Shown in pieces: positions 9,836 to 18,741 of a stretch of DNA of 64,000 nucleotides; position 1 is the first letter of the stretch, and every line of letters begins with the position of its first letter. The notes below the pieces were generated by a model. That model saw nothing but the letters and a program-made list of their open reading frames with translations, was not told where the DNA came from and ran no database searches. The position numbers and the translations under genes are program-made. Source of the DNA: Shewanella jiangmenensis (GTDB lineage Bacteria; Pseudomonadota; Gammaproteobacteria; Enterobacterales; Shewanellaceae); assembly GCF_018596335.1 (NCBI RefSeq), contig NZ_JAHEPS010000005.1:62001-126000 (forward strand), in the 5' to 3' direction.

Positions 9836-10163
9836 AAAGGCACCCATTGTCAGCCTTCACGGCGAGCCAACGCTGCTGTTCAACGGACAGCAGCCGTCGC
9901 TGCTCGAAGCACTGGAAATCAAAAAAGTCCGCATCTTCTCCGAATGTCGAAGCGGCTTTTGTGGTGCCTGTAAAACCAAGGTGCTCAGTGGCAAGGTGCG
10001 TTACTTTACCGAGCCGCTGGCAGCCCTTGAAGCCGATGAATGCCTGCCCTGCTGCTGCGTGCCAGATTCGGATCTGAACCTCGATTTATCCGCCAAGGGT
10101 GCCGACACCCCGGCCCGCGCAGCCCCGCCGACTGTGTTTTCCAAACAGGCTCTGGTCGACTGA
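9804..10163 (+). CDS. yfaE: 2Fe-2S ferredoxin of the YfaE type
   Basis: Small plant-type 2Fe-2S ferredoxin. E. coli YfaE, encoded after nrdB, supplies electrons to maintain the NrdB diferric cofactor, and the same place suggests the same role here. The cluster cysteines are visible as [14 protein letters not shown] (CX4CX2C) and the later LPCCC. The start is unresolved. ATG at 9804 overlaps nrdB by 32 nt and has no clear ribosome site. TTG at 9825 also overlaps. An ATT at 9846 has AAAAAGG 5 nt upstream and would give a protein ([12 protein letters not shown]...) starting where YfaE homologues start. About 20 C-terminal residues ([16 protein letters not shown]) extend past YfaE. The following 10.2-10.45 kb contains no recognisable feature. 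Confidence 0.85.
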   Translation: MKTSSPTLIFKKAPIVSLHGEPTLLFNGQQPSLLEALEIKKVRIFSECRSGFCGACKTKVLSGKVRYFTEPLAALEADECLPCCCVPDSDLNLDLSAKGADTPARAAPPTVFSKQALVD

Positions 10164-10447
10164 CTTTTTTGTCCTCGTTTTCCGGCACCTGCCCGCATCC
10201 ACGCCTTAAATTCAATACATTTCACAGCTGAAGCTTTGCTATTTTTTCCACCAATTCAATAAACTGCACTGACGCATTCAAAAACCAAACGTCATATCTG
10301 GCAAATTGAATCTTTTATTTTGATATCAAATCAGCCCTCAATCGGCGCATACGCAGCCATCGGTTCTATTACTGTGGCACTACGGCATCATCAAAGCCGA
10401 AAAACTCTATGGGATTAAGAACAGGGGTTTATAAGAAAAAAGCGGCA

Positions 10448-10472
10448 TAAAAAAGCCCGCAGTTGCGGGCTA
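10448..10472 (-). terminator. Rho-independent terminator of fadH
   Basis: On the minus strand AGCCCGCAACTGCGGGCT forms a 7-bp stem and is followed by TTTTTTA. It lies 25 bp past the fadH stop. Confidence 0.85.
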
Positions 10473-10496
10473 ATTCATACAGGCTGAAATGGATGC

Positions 10497-12512
<2,016 letters not shown>

Positions 12513-12556
12513 TCAAACATCCTTTTAAAACAGGTGATTCAAGTGAGCATATCCTG

Positions 12557-12576
12557 TGTTGAGTATAAGCTCAACA
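12557..12576. promoter_or_regulatory. Inverted repeat between fadH and sppA (candidate operator)
   Basis: TGTTGAG (12557-12563) and CTCAACA (12570-12576) form a perfect 7-bp inverted repeat around TATAAG. It lies between the divergent fadH and sppA genes, where an operator would be expected. I cannot match it to a known regulator; it does not fit the PsrA or FadR motifs I remember. Confidence 0.45.
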
Positions 12577-12674
12577 TGAGCCTGCGCGGATTGTTAAAAT
12601 CCTTTACAATTGGCTTTCACCGTGGGCTTGCTTTTGCGGTAGGATATGCAAAGAAATTCTGAATGGAGTGCCGA

Positions 12675-14564
12675 ATGGCCAAAAAATCTTCGACAGCCAA
12701 AAACATCATGTTGTTTATCTGGAATCTGCTCAACTTTTTCCGCAAATTGGTGCTCAACCTGATATTTTTCCCGCTGCTGTTAGTAGTAATTATTGCGGCC
12801 GTGGTGGCCATGGGCAGCGAAGAAGAGCTGAAAATCGACAAGGGCTCGGCATTGGTACTCGATTTGTCCGGCACCTTGGTCGATCAGGCCCGCCGCGTTG
12901 ATCCGTTTGAGCGCCTGATGCGCCAGGGCGACAATGCCGAAGACGCTGAAATCCTGCTCTCCGACGTTTTGTACGTTATCGAGAATGCCACCGAAGATGA
13001 GCGGGTCAGCATGATAGTGCTTGAGCTTTCCGGCATGCAGGCCGGAATAAGCAAACTCTCGGCGGTTGGCGATGCGCTGAAAACCTTCCGTGATGCCGGT
13101 AAAAAAGTGGTTGCCGTCGGCGACTGGTATGGCCGCAACGAATATTTCCTCGCAAGCTTTGCCGATGAGATTTATTTAAGCCCCCAGGGCGAGCTTTTTA
13201 TCGATGGCTACGCCTCCTATAACCTCTATTTCAAGTCGGCGCTCGAAAAGCTTAAGGTGAAAACCCACGTGTTCAGGGTCGGAACTTACAAGTCAGCGGT
13301 TGAGCCCTACATACTGGATGGCATGTCAGACGCTGCCCGCGAAGCCAGTCAGGCGCTTATCAACGACCTGTGGGGCAGTTACAGCAGCACTGTTGCCGAA
13401 AACCGTGGCATAGCAGTAAACGAGCTGGTGCTTGATGCCGACACTTACATCACCCGCCTGGACGCGCAGGATGGCGATGGCGCCAAGCTTGCACTCGCCC
13501 AGCGCTGGGTCGATAAGCTCGCCACGCCGGAGCAATTCCGCGAAACCATGGTTGAGCTTGTTGGCAAATCCAGTGAAGAAGACTCCCACAGCTTCAAGCA
13601 GGTCGGTTTTCACGACTACCTGAGCCTGGTCGCGCCGGCGCCGCAGCTGATACCGGTTGACAGCGTCGGGATCATAGTCGCCAAAGGTACTATTCTGAAC
13701 GGCAGCCAGCCACCCGGCGACATCGGTGGCAAGAGCACCGCCGAGCTTTTCCGCGAGGCGCGCTTTGATGACAAGATTAAAGCGGTTGTGCTCAGGGTCG
13801 ACAGCCCTGGCGGCAGTGCCTTTGCCTCAGAAGAAATTCGTCAGGAGCTGATTGCCCTTAAATCCGCAGGCAAACCTGTGGTGGTGAGCATGGGCAGCAT
13901 GGCCGCGTCCGGCGGCTACTGGATCTCCGCCAGCGCCGACCATATCTTCGCAACTCCGACTACCCTCACCGGTTCCATCGGTATTTTTGGCCTGATGACC
14001 ACCTTTGAAGAGTCGCTCGATGCCATCGGCGTTCATGCCGACGGCGTAGCCACCAGCGAATGGTCGGCCCACTCCCCGTTCAAAAGCCTGTCACCCAAAC
14101 TGGAAATGGCAATTCAGCGCGGCGTTGAGCGCGGCTACCGTGAGTTTATTGGTCTGGTCGCCAAAGAGCGCAGCATGACCCTCGAGCAGGTAGATGCCAT
14201 TGCCCAGGGCCGTGTCTGGAGCGGTAAAAAGGCGCTGGAGCTGGGGCTCGTGGACGAGCTTGGTGATATGCCCGAAGCGATTGCCAAAGCAGCCGAGCTT
14301 GCCGGAATGGAAACCTTTGATACCCGCGTAATTGAGCAGCCGATGTCGGCCGAAGAAGTGTTTATGCAGGAGCTTTTTGCCACTGTGGGCCAGCTGCTTC
14401 CGCTTGAGAGCATCAGCAGCGCGCCGCACAGCACGGCTAACAGCGCGGTTAACAGCACTCTTAAAGTCCTGCTTGGCGCCTGGGATAAAACGCTTAAACA
14501 GCTGACAAGCTTTGACGACCCCCGCGCGCTCTATCTTTACTGCGAGTACTGTGAAATTCAGTGA
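12675..14564 (+). CDS. sppA: Signal peptide peptidase SppA (protease IV), 67K type
   Basis: Inner-membrane serine protease that degrades cleaved signal peptides from the periplasmic side. The ATG at 12675 has GGAG 7 nt upstream and gives 629 residues, close to E. coli SppA (618). One N-terminal membrane anchor (about residues 24-45, VLNLIFFPLLLVVIIAAVVA) precedes two tandem ClpP-fold domains, typical of the long gammaproteobacterial form. The catalytic lysine is in FRVGTYKSAVEPY (about residue 203, first domain) and the nucleophilic serine in SMGSMAASGGYWIS (second domain). A short repeat near the C-terminus (TANSAVNSTL) comes from a 12-bp duplication. It is followed by ansA, as in E. coli, but with a terminator between. 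Confidence 0.96.
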   Translation: MAKKSSTAKNIMLFIWNLLNFFRKLVLNLIFFPLLLVVIIAAVVAMGSEEELKIDKGSALVLDLSGTLVDQARRVDPFERLMRQGDNAEDAEILLSDVLYVIENATEDERVSMIVLELSGMQAGISKLSAVGDALKTFRDAGKKVVAVGDWYGRNEYFLASFADEIYLSPQGELFIDGYASYNLYFKSALEKLKVKTHVFRVGTYKSAVEPYILDGMSDAAREASQALINDLWGSYSSTVAENRGIAVNELVLDADTYITRLDAQDGDGAKLALAQRWVDKLATPEQFRETMVELVGKSSEEDSHSFKQVGFHDYLSLVAPAPQLIPVDSVGIIVAKGTILNGSQPPGDIGGKSTAELFREARFDDKIKAVVLRVDSPGGSAFASEEIRQELIALKSAGKPVVVSMGSMAASGGYWISASADHIFATPTTLTGSIGIFGLMTTFEESLDAIGVHADGVATSEWSAHSPFKSLSPKLEMAIQRGVERGYREFIGLVAKERSMTLEQVDAIAQGRVWSGKKALELGLVDELGDMPEAIAKAAELAGMETFDTRVIEQPMSAEEVFMQELFATVGQLLPLESISSAPHSTANSAVNSTLKVLLGAWDKTLKQLTSFDDPRALYLYCEYCEIQ

Positions 14565-14581
14565 TGCAACTTTACGCTGAC

Positions 14582-14610
14582 AAAAAAGCCCGGCAATTGC
14601 CGGGCTTTTT
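14582..14610 (+). terminator. Rho-independent terminator of sppA
   Basis: AAAAAAGCCCGGCAATTGCCGGGCTTTTT: 8-bp GC-rich stem with A-run before and T-run after, so it can work in both directions. Confidence 0.88.
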
Positions 14611-14683
14611 CATGGCCCACGGTTTCGCTTGGGCGCCACAATCCTTATAATTCCCTCAAAATCAAAGTTAAAAAGTGGTACCC

Positions 14684-15697
14684 ATGAAAAAGCCTTCCAT
14701 CTATGTCGCCTACACCGGCGGTACCATAGGCATGCAGAAAACCGACCATGGCTTTGCGCCCGTCGCCGGCTTCCTGACCCAGTGCGTTAAAGCCATGCCC
14801 GAGTTCTACCATGAAGAAATGCCGGACTTCGTCATCCACGAATATTCGCCGCTGATTGACTCCTCCAACATGACGCCGGCCCATTGGCAGATGATTGCTG
14901 ATGATATCCGCGATAATTACGATGTCTATGATGGCTTTGTCATTCTGCACGGCACCGACACCATGGCCTACACCGCCTCGGCGCTGTCATTTATGCTGCA
15001 GGGGCTGGGTAAGCCCGTTATCGTCACCGGCTCGCAAATCCCGTTGGCGCAGCTGCGCTCCGACGGCCAGACCAATCTGCTGAATGCGCTTTATATTGCC
15101 GCCCGTTATCCGGTGGCCGAAGTATGCCTGTTTTTCAACAACAAGCTGTTTCGTGGCAATCGCACCACCAAGGCCCATGCCGATGGTTTTGATGCCTTTG
15201 CTTCGCCCAACTTTCCGCTCTTGATGGAAGCCGGCATCACCATTAATCTCAAGGCCGGCACTATTGCCTCGGGCAAGATTGAGCCGCTGGATGTGATCAG
15301 GATTTCACCGCAGCCGGTGGGCGTGGTCACCCTGTACCCCGGTATTTCCACCGACATCTTTATTAACGTGCTGCAGCAGCCGGTGAAGGCGCTTATTCTG
15401 CTCACCTTCGGTGTCGGCAATGCGCCGCAGGACCCTGCGCTGCTAAAAACCCTGCGTGACGCTGACGAGCGCGGCATAGTGCTGGTGAATTTGACCCAAT
15501 GCTTCCAGGGCAAGGTCAATATGGGCGGCTACGCCACAGGTAACGCGCTGGCGCGGGCCGGTGTTATCAGCGGCGCCGATATGACCATTGAGGCCTGCCT
15601 AGCCAAACTGCACTACCTGCTTTCCAAAAACCTGACCAGCGATGAGATAAAAGCCGCGATGCAGGCCAATCTGGTGGGCGAGCTGACACCTAACTAA
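14684..15697 (+). CDS. ansA: L-asparaginase I, cytoplasmic
   Basis: Type I asparaginase that hydrolyses L-asparagine to aspartate and ammonia in the cytoplasm. The 337 residues match E. coli AnsA (338) and there is no signal peptide. The first catalytic Thr is in YVAYTGGTIG (about residue 13) and the second Thr-Asp pair in ILHGTDTMAYTASA (about residue 90). The remaining active-site lysine is probably in the AxxRYPVAEV/RTTKAHADG region. A GTG three codons upstream (14675) is an alternative start; neither has a strong ribosome site. The stop codon lies in an 11-bp repeat that recurs 14 bp later. Confidence 0.96.
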   Translation: MKKPSIYVAYTGGTIGMQKTDHGFAPVAGFLTQCVKAMPEFYHEEMPDFVIHEYSPLIDSSNMTPAHWQMIADDIRDNYDVYDGFVILHGTDTMAYTASALSFMLQGLGKPVIVTGSQIPLAQLRSDGQTNLLNALYIAARYPVAEVCLFFNNKLFRGNRTTKAHADGFDAFASPNFPLLMEAGITINLKAGTIASGKIEPLDVIRISPQPVGVVTLYPGISTDIFINVLQQPVKALILLTFGVGNAPQDPALLKTLRDADERGIVLVNLTQCFQGKVNMGGYATGNALARAGVISGADMTIEACLAKLHYLLSKNLTSDEIKAAMQANLVGELTPN

Positions 15698-15715
15698 GCT
15701 GATATAACTAAGCTG
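15691..15715 (+). repeat. Tandem duplication spanning the ansA stop codon
   Basis: TAACTAAGCTG occurs at 15691-15701 and again at 15705-15715 (14-bp period). The first copy contains the stop TAA (15695-15697); the second places TAA in another frame. Confidence 0.8.
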
Positions 15716-15824
15716 TTAATTGAAAGGCAAAGCCGTTTATTTACTAACGAAAGACTTAAGCTGCGAGCTTGAATCAAGTAAATGCCAAGTAATTGATTTA
15801 AATATTTAAGTACATTACAGATGT

Positions 15825-15856
15825 AAAAAAGCCGGTCAGAAGACCGGCTTTTTGTT
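15825..15856. terminator. Bidirectional terminator between ansA and yeaC
   Basis: AAAAAAGCCGGTCAGAAGACCGGCTTTTT: 8-bp stem (AGCCGGTC/GACCGGCT) with A-run and T-run on either side, between two convergent genes. Confidence 0.88.
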
Positions 15857-15904
15857 TTATCCCGCGATGGCGTTAATTAAAGCGGTCGCTGCTGTCGCGC
15901 TTAA

Positions 15905-15983
15905 CTGCAGATGACATCTTGCCCATAACAGCAGATCTTGCGCTTAAGAGCAGATGTCATCTCGCCATTAACAGCAGATAACG
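15905..15983 (-). repeat. 43-bp imperfect tandem repeat downstream of yeaC
   Basis: Two 43-bp units lie head to tail. Each contains GCAGATG-N-CATCT, nearly a palindrome, then GCC-AT-AACAGCAGAT; the GCAGATG copies start at 15907 and 15950. Each unit splits into two ~20-bp halves (on the minus strand ATCTGC-N-N-TTAAGCGC and close variants). It lies just past the yeaC stop on the minus strand, before the terminator. Confidence 0.75.
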
Positions 15984-15997
15984 GGGACAGCTTCAGA

Positions 15998-16291
15998 TCA
16001 CAGCTCGTCGTTAGCAAAGGTGGCGATGGTGTCACCGCCAAAATCCTTGGCCATGCGTCGTTTAAGCTCGCTCTTTGACAGCTCGTTGATGGCGCCGCCG
16101 CGGCCGATGGTGAAATGCTCGTCCTGATCGAGGCGTCTTGCCTGATACAGCATCACCACCTGCAGCGCATATTCACGCTGCGCCTCGGTCAAGACCGTGC
16201 CATCATCCCATTTGCCAAGCTCAGCCGCCGACAGCATCCGCAGATAAGCCTCTTGGGGCAGTTCATCAATCAGCTTTGTAATATCGGTCAT
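15998..16291 (-). CDS. yeaC: YeaC-like protein (DUF1315)
   Basis: Cytoplasmic protein of 97 residues and unknown function. It resembles E. coli YeaC: the segment MLSAAELGKWDDGTVLTEAQ followed by ALQVVMLYQARR matches the YeaC core (VELGKWPDG, ALQLVMLWQAR). In E. coli yeaC also lies near ansA and sppA, which supports the assignment. Its start overlaps the stop of the upstream zinc-ribbon gene by 4 nt (ATGA), and with the M14 peptidase it forms a tight three-gene minus-strand operon. No catalytic motif is apparent. Confidence 0.88.
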   Translation of the reverse strand: MTDITKLIDELPQEAYLRMLSAAELGKWDDGTVLTEAQREYALQVVMLYQARRLDQDEHFTIGRGGAINELSKSELKRRMAKDFGGDTIATFANDEL

Positions 16292-16602
16292 ACACTCTTT
16301 CGCTTATGCAAAACTATCTGAACACGGGTAATGAGATAACCCACAAAACCCAGGGTAAGCAGCACAGCGCCGGCGTTCAGGCGCATGCCTTCAGGCTCTT
16401 CGCCGCCCCAGAACATTACCACTACCCCGGCAATAAACAGTGTCATCGCCAGAAAGCTTTGGTTCATAAGCCGCTGTGAGCGCTTAAGATGACCAATGCG
16501 AAGCGAAGAGCCGTTATCGTCATTGGCGCTGTTGCAGTGCGGACACTTGCCAGCCTTGCTGGAAATGCGCTTGTTACAAACCGGACATTGCACCAGGGCC
16601 AT
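16288..16602 (-). CDS. Zinc-ribbon membrane protein
   Basis: Protein of 104 residues with unknown function. An N-terminal zinc ribbon has two CxxC pairs (VQCPVCNK and GKCPHCNS, residues 5-22). Two hydrophobic segments follow, about 49-66 (FLAMTLFIAGVVVMFWGG) and 77-95 (AGAVLLTLGFVGYLITRVQ), then a basic tail. Start ATG with GAGG 7 nt upstream. It lies 4 bp after the M14 peptidase gene and overlaps yeaC by 4 nt. A ribbon of this kind often takes part in protein or nucleic-acid binding at the membrane, but nothing here identifies a partner. Confidence 0.85.
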   Translation of the reverse strand: MALVQCPVCNKRISSKAGKCPHCNSANDDNGSSLRIGHLKRSQRLMNQSFLAMTLFIAGVVVMFWGGEEPEGMRLNAGAVLLTLGFVGYLITRVQIVLHKRKSV

Positions 16603-16606
16603 GGAC

Positions 16607-17734
16607 TTACCTCAATCCGTCAACGACCGCCAGCATGGCGATGAGTGAGGCTTCGCCAAGCTGCTGACTGCGCTCAGGGGACCAGCCAACAAAGGGGTCT
16701 TGCAGATTGGCGTTGTCTTTAAACGGCATTTCCAAGGTGTTGGATAAGCAGCCAAAGGTTTCGGCCACCCAATTTGACGCTATGGTCAGATTGGCCTTAC
16801 CCGGCTCATCCTTGGCATAGCCAAATTCGGTCTGAAAATCGGCACTGGCAAGGCACAAAGCCTCGGTAAAGCGCTTTTGCAGCCCCGCCATCCGCTCATC
16901 CCAGCGCGGTACGCCTTCGCAGCCGGCGAGGAATACATAGGGCAGACCTTCATCGCCATGGACATCGTAAAACAGATCCACGCCGGTTTCTTTCATCTTG
17001 TTGACCACATGGAACACTTCCGGGCTTTTCTCAAGTGATGGCGTCTGCCATTCACGGTTGAGGTTAACGCCCTTGGCGTTGGTGCGCAGATGGCCGCGCA
17101 CGCTGCCGTCCGGGTTCATGTTGGGCACCACGTAGAAATTGGCCTTGTCGAGCAGCGCTTTGGCGGTGGCGTTTTCACGGTCCAGCAGACGATTAAGCAA
17201 GCCTTCCACCAGCCATTCGGCCATGGTTTCGCCGGGATGCTGACGGGCGGTGATCCAGATGTTCTTTTTCGCTTCATCGCCATCACCCACTTTAACCAGT
17301 GTGAGATCGCGGCCATCGAGGGTCAGCCCCAGGTGCTCAAGGTCAACCAGCGGGTGCATCTGCACCGCTGAGAGCAAATCCAGATGACGCTCGTAGCTGT
17401 AAGGCGCGAAATAGGCAATTTGAATGCTGGAGCAATCGAGGGTGACATCGATAACGAGCTTGCCATCAACAAATTCGGTTGGCAGCCGGAACCAGTTTTG
17501 TCTGTCATAGCTGGCAACGGCCTGATAGTCGCTCCAGCCCTTTACGTAGGAAGCTGTGCCGGCGTTGATGATGTTCAAACGGTAATGGTTGCCGACATCG
17601 CCTTCCATGCGGAAGTTAAACCATTGATAAAACTCGCCGCCCTCGTCGGGACGGATGGCCAGTTGAATATTGTCGTTATCGTCCTGGCTGACAACCTGAA
17701 TGTTGCCGCCGTCAAAATTGGCACTGATCCGCAT
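16607..17734 (-). CDS. M14 family zinc carboxypeptidase (cytosolic carboxypeptidase-like)
   Basis: Predicted zinc metallocarboxypeptidase of 375 residues without a signal peptide, so probably cytoplasmic. The N-terminal ~120 residues form a beta-rich domain, as in the CCP/AGBL-like branch (WFNFRMEG, YSYERHLDLL). The catalytic domain then has ARQHPGETMAEW (zinc His and Glu), NMNPDGSVRGHLRTNAKGVN (substrate-binding Arg/Asn), FYDVHGDEGLPYVF (third zinc ligand) and NTLEMPFKDN (general-base Glu). ATG at 17734 has AGGA 8 nt upstream, better than the TTG one codon before. It heads a three-gene operon with the zinc-ribbon protein and YeaC. The substrate is unknown; a role in trimming peptides or modified protein tails is inference. 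Confidence 0.9.
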   Translation of the reverse strand: MRISANFDGGNIQVVSQDDNDNIQLAIRPDEGGEFYQWFNFRMEGDVGNHYRLNIINAGTASYVKGWSDYQAVASYDRQNWFRLPTEFVDGKLVIDVTLDCSSIQIAYFAPYSYERHLDLLSAVQMHPLVDLEHLGLTLDGRDLTLVKVGDGDEAKKNIWITARQHPGETMAEWLVEGLLNRLLDRENATAKALLDKANFYVVPNMNPDGSVRGHLRTNAKGVNLNREWQTPSLEKSPEVFHVVNKMKETGVDLFYDVHGDEGLPYVFLAGCEGVPRWDERMAGLQKRFTEALCLASADFQTEFGYAKDEPGKANLTIASNWVAETFGCLSNTLEMPFKDNANLQDPFVGWSPERSQQLGEASLIAMLAVVDGLR

Positions 17735-17851
17735 CAAAAATTCCTGCTGTAGGTCTGTGATCCGGGCCCGGCCACCAGCCAGGCCCGCAAGTTGCCATAG
17801 AATAAACCAAAAGCGCGGCTACTTGAATGCAAGGCGCCGGATTTCTTGGGA

Positions 17852-18514
17852 TCAGACGGCGAAGCTGTAACCCTGTCCGCGTACGGTATTGATAAGGCTC
17901 TTGGGCAGACGGGTCTGGGCCAGTTTGCGGCGGGTATTGCTGATATGCATATCAAGGTTTCGGTCAAAACGCCCAAGCTCTTTATGCAGCACACTGCGCT
18001 GCAGCTCGGCCTTGGTGACCACCTGCCCTTTACGCTCAAACAGATAGCGGAATAATTTGAATTCGGTTTGGGTGAGCACCACCTGGCTGTCACCAAACTG
18101 CACCGCATAACGGGCTTCATCGAAACAGACATCGGTGCCGGCTTTGCTGTCGGCAGCTGGCTGCAGGCGGCGCGCAAGCACCTGAATACGCACCAAAAGC
18201 TCCTTGATGCTGAATGGCTTGGTCAGAAAATCGTCGGCACCGAGCTCATAGCCCTTGATGCGCTCTTCTTCACTGTCGAGTGCAGAAATCACTATCACCG
18301 GGGTTCGGTCACTGCGACGGGTGAGCAAATCAAAGCCGTCCATGCCGGGCATCATCAAATCCAGCAAAATGACATCCGGGGTAAACTGCTCAAGCCGCGA
18401 CAGTGCATCCCTGCCGTTGACGGCACATTGAACCTGAAATCCTTCTCTTTGCAGGGCTTCAGCGAGTAATTCACGAAAGCCGCAGTCATCCTCAACCAAC
18501 AAAATCGTGTTCAT
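17852..18514 (-). CDS. OmpR-family response regulator (no adjacent kinase)
   Basis: Two-component transcription factor of 220 residues. The receiver domain spans about 1-115: the acidic pair is in LVEDDCGF (D9/D10), the phospho-acceptor is Asp52 in VILLDLMMPG, and the conserved Lys is in FLTKPFS. A winged-helix DNA-binding domain (about 130-220) ends INTVRGQGYSF. The overall sequence is nearest CpxR-like members, but the normal CpxA partner is not here: neighbours are a peptidase and a lipoprotein. It is convergent with nothing and is 115 bp upstream of the M14 gene on the same strand. A distant histidine kinase probably serves it. Confidence 0.93.
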   Translation of the reverse strand: MNTILLVEDDCGFRELLAEALQREGFQVQCAVNGRDALSRLEQFTPDVILLDLMMPGMDGFDLLTRRSDRTPVIVISALDSEEERIKGYELGADDFLTKPFSIKELLVRIQVLARRLQPAADSKAGTDVCFDEARYAVQFGDSQVVLTQTEFKLFRYLFERKGQVVTKAELQRSVLHKELGRFDRNLDMHISNTRRKLAQTRLPKSLINTVRGQGYSFAV

Positions 18515-18674
18515 GGCGCCTGTTTACTGACTCACTTGGTAATGCGAACGGTTGTCATTTACGTTATCACACCAAGGCGACGGCTCAAAATGTTTTTGCA
18601 CAGAGTTGAACAAGAATCACTGCTTCGGCGGCTATTTTTCAGCAAAAGCGACCACAAACCGGACATTGACCGAT

Positions 18675-18700
18675 AAAAAAGGCCGCTTAGCGGCCTTTTT
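18675..18700 (-). terminator. Rho-independent terminator of the DUF885 gene
   Basis: AAAAAAGGCCGCTTAGCGGCCTTTTT: stem of about 9 bp with T-runs on both strands, 40 bp past the stop of the minus-strand gene. Confidence 0.85.
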
Positions 18701-18741
18701 GTCGTATTGCAGCCGGTAATGACTGCTTAATAATGAAAGTG

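Noticed and set aside
10164..10447. Hidden gene in the gap between the ferredoxin and fadH terminator
   Set aside because: Only short open frames without ribosome sites or recognisable protein features.
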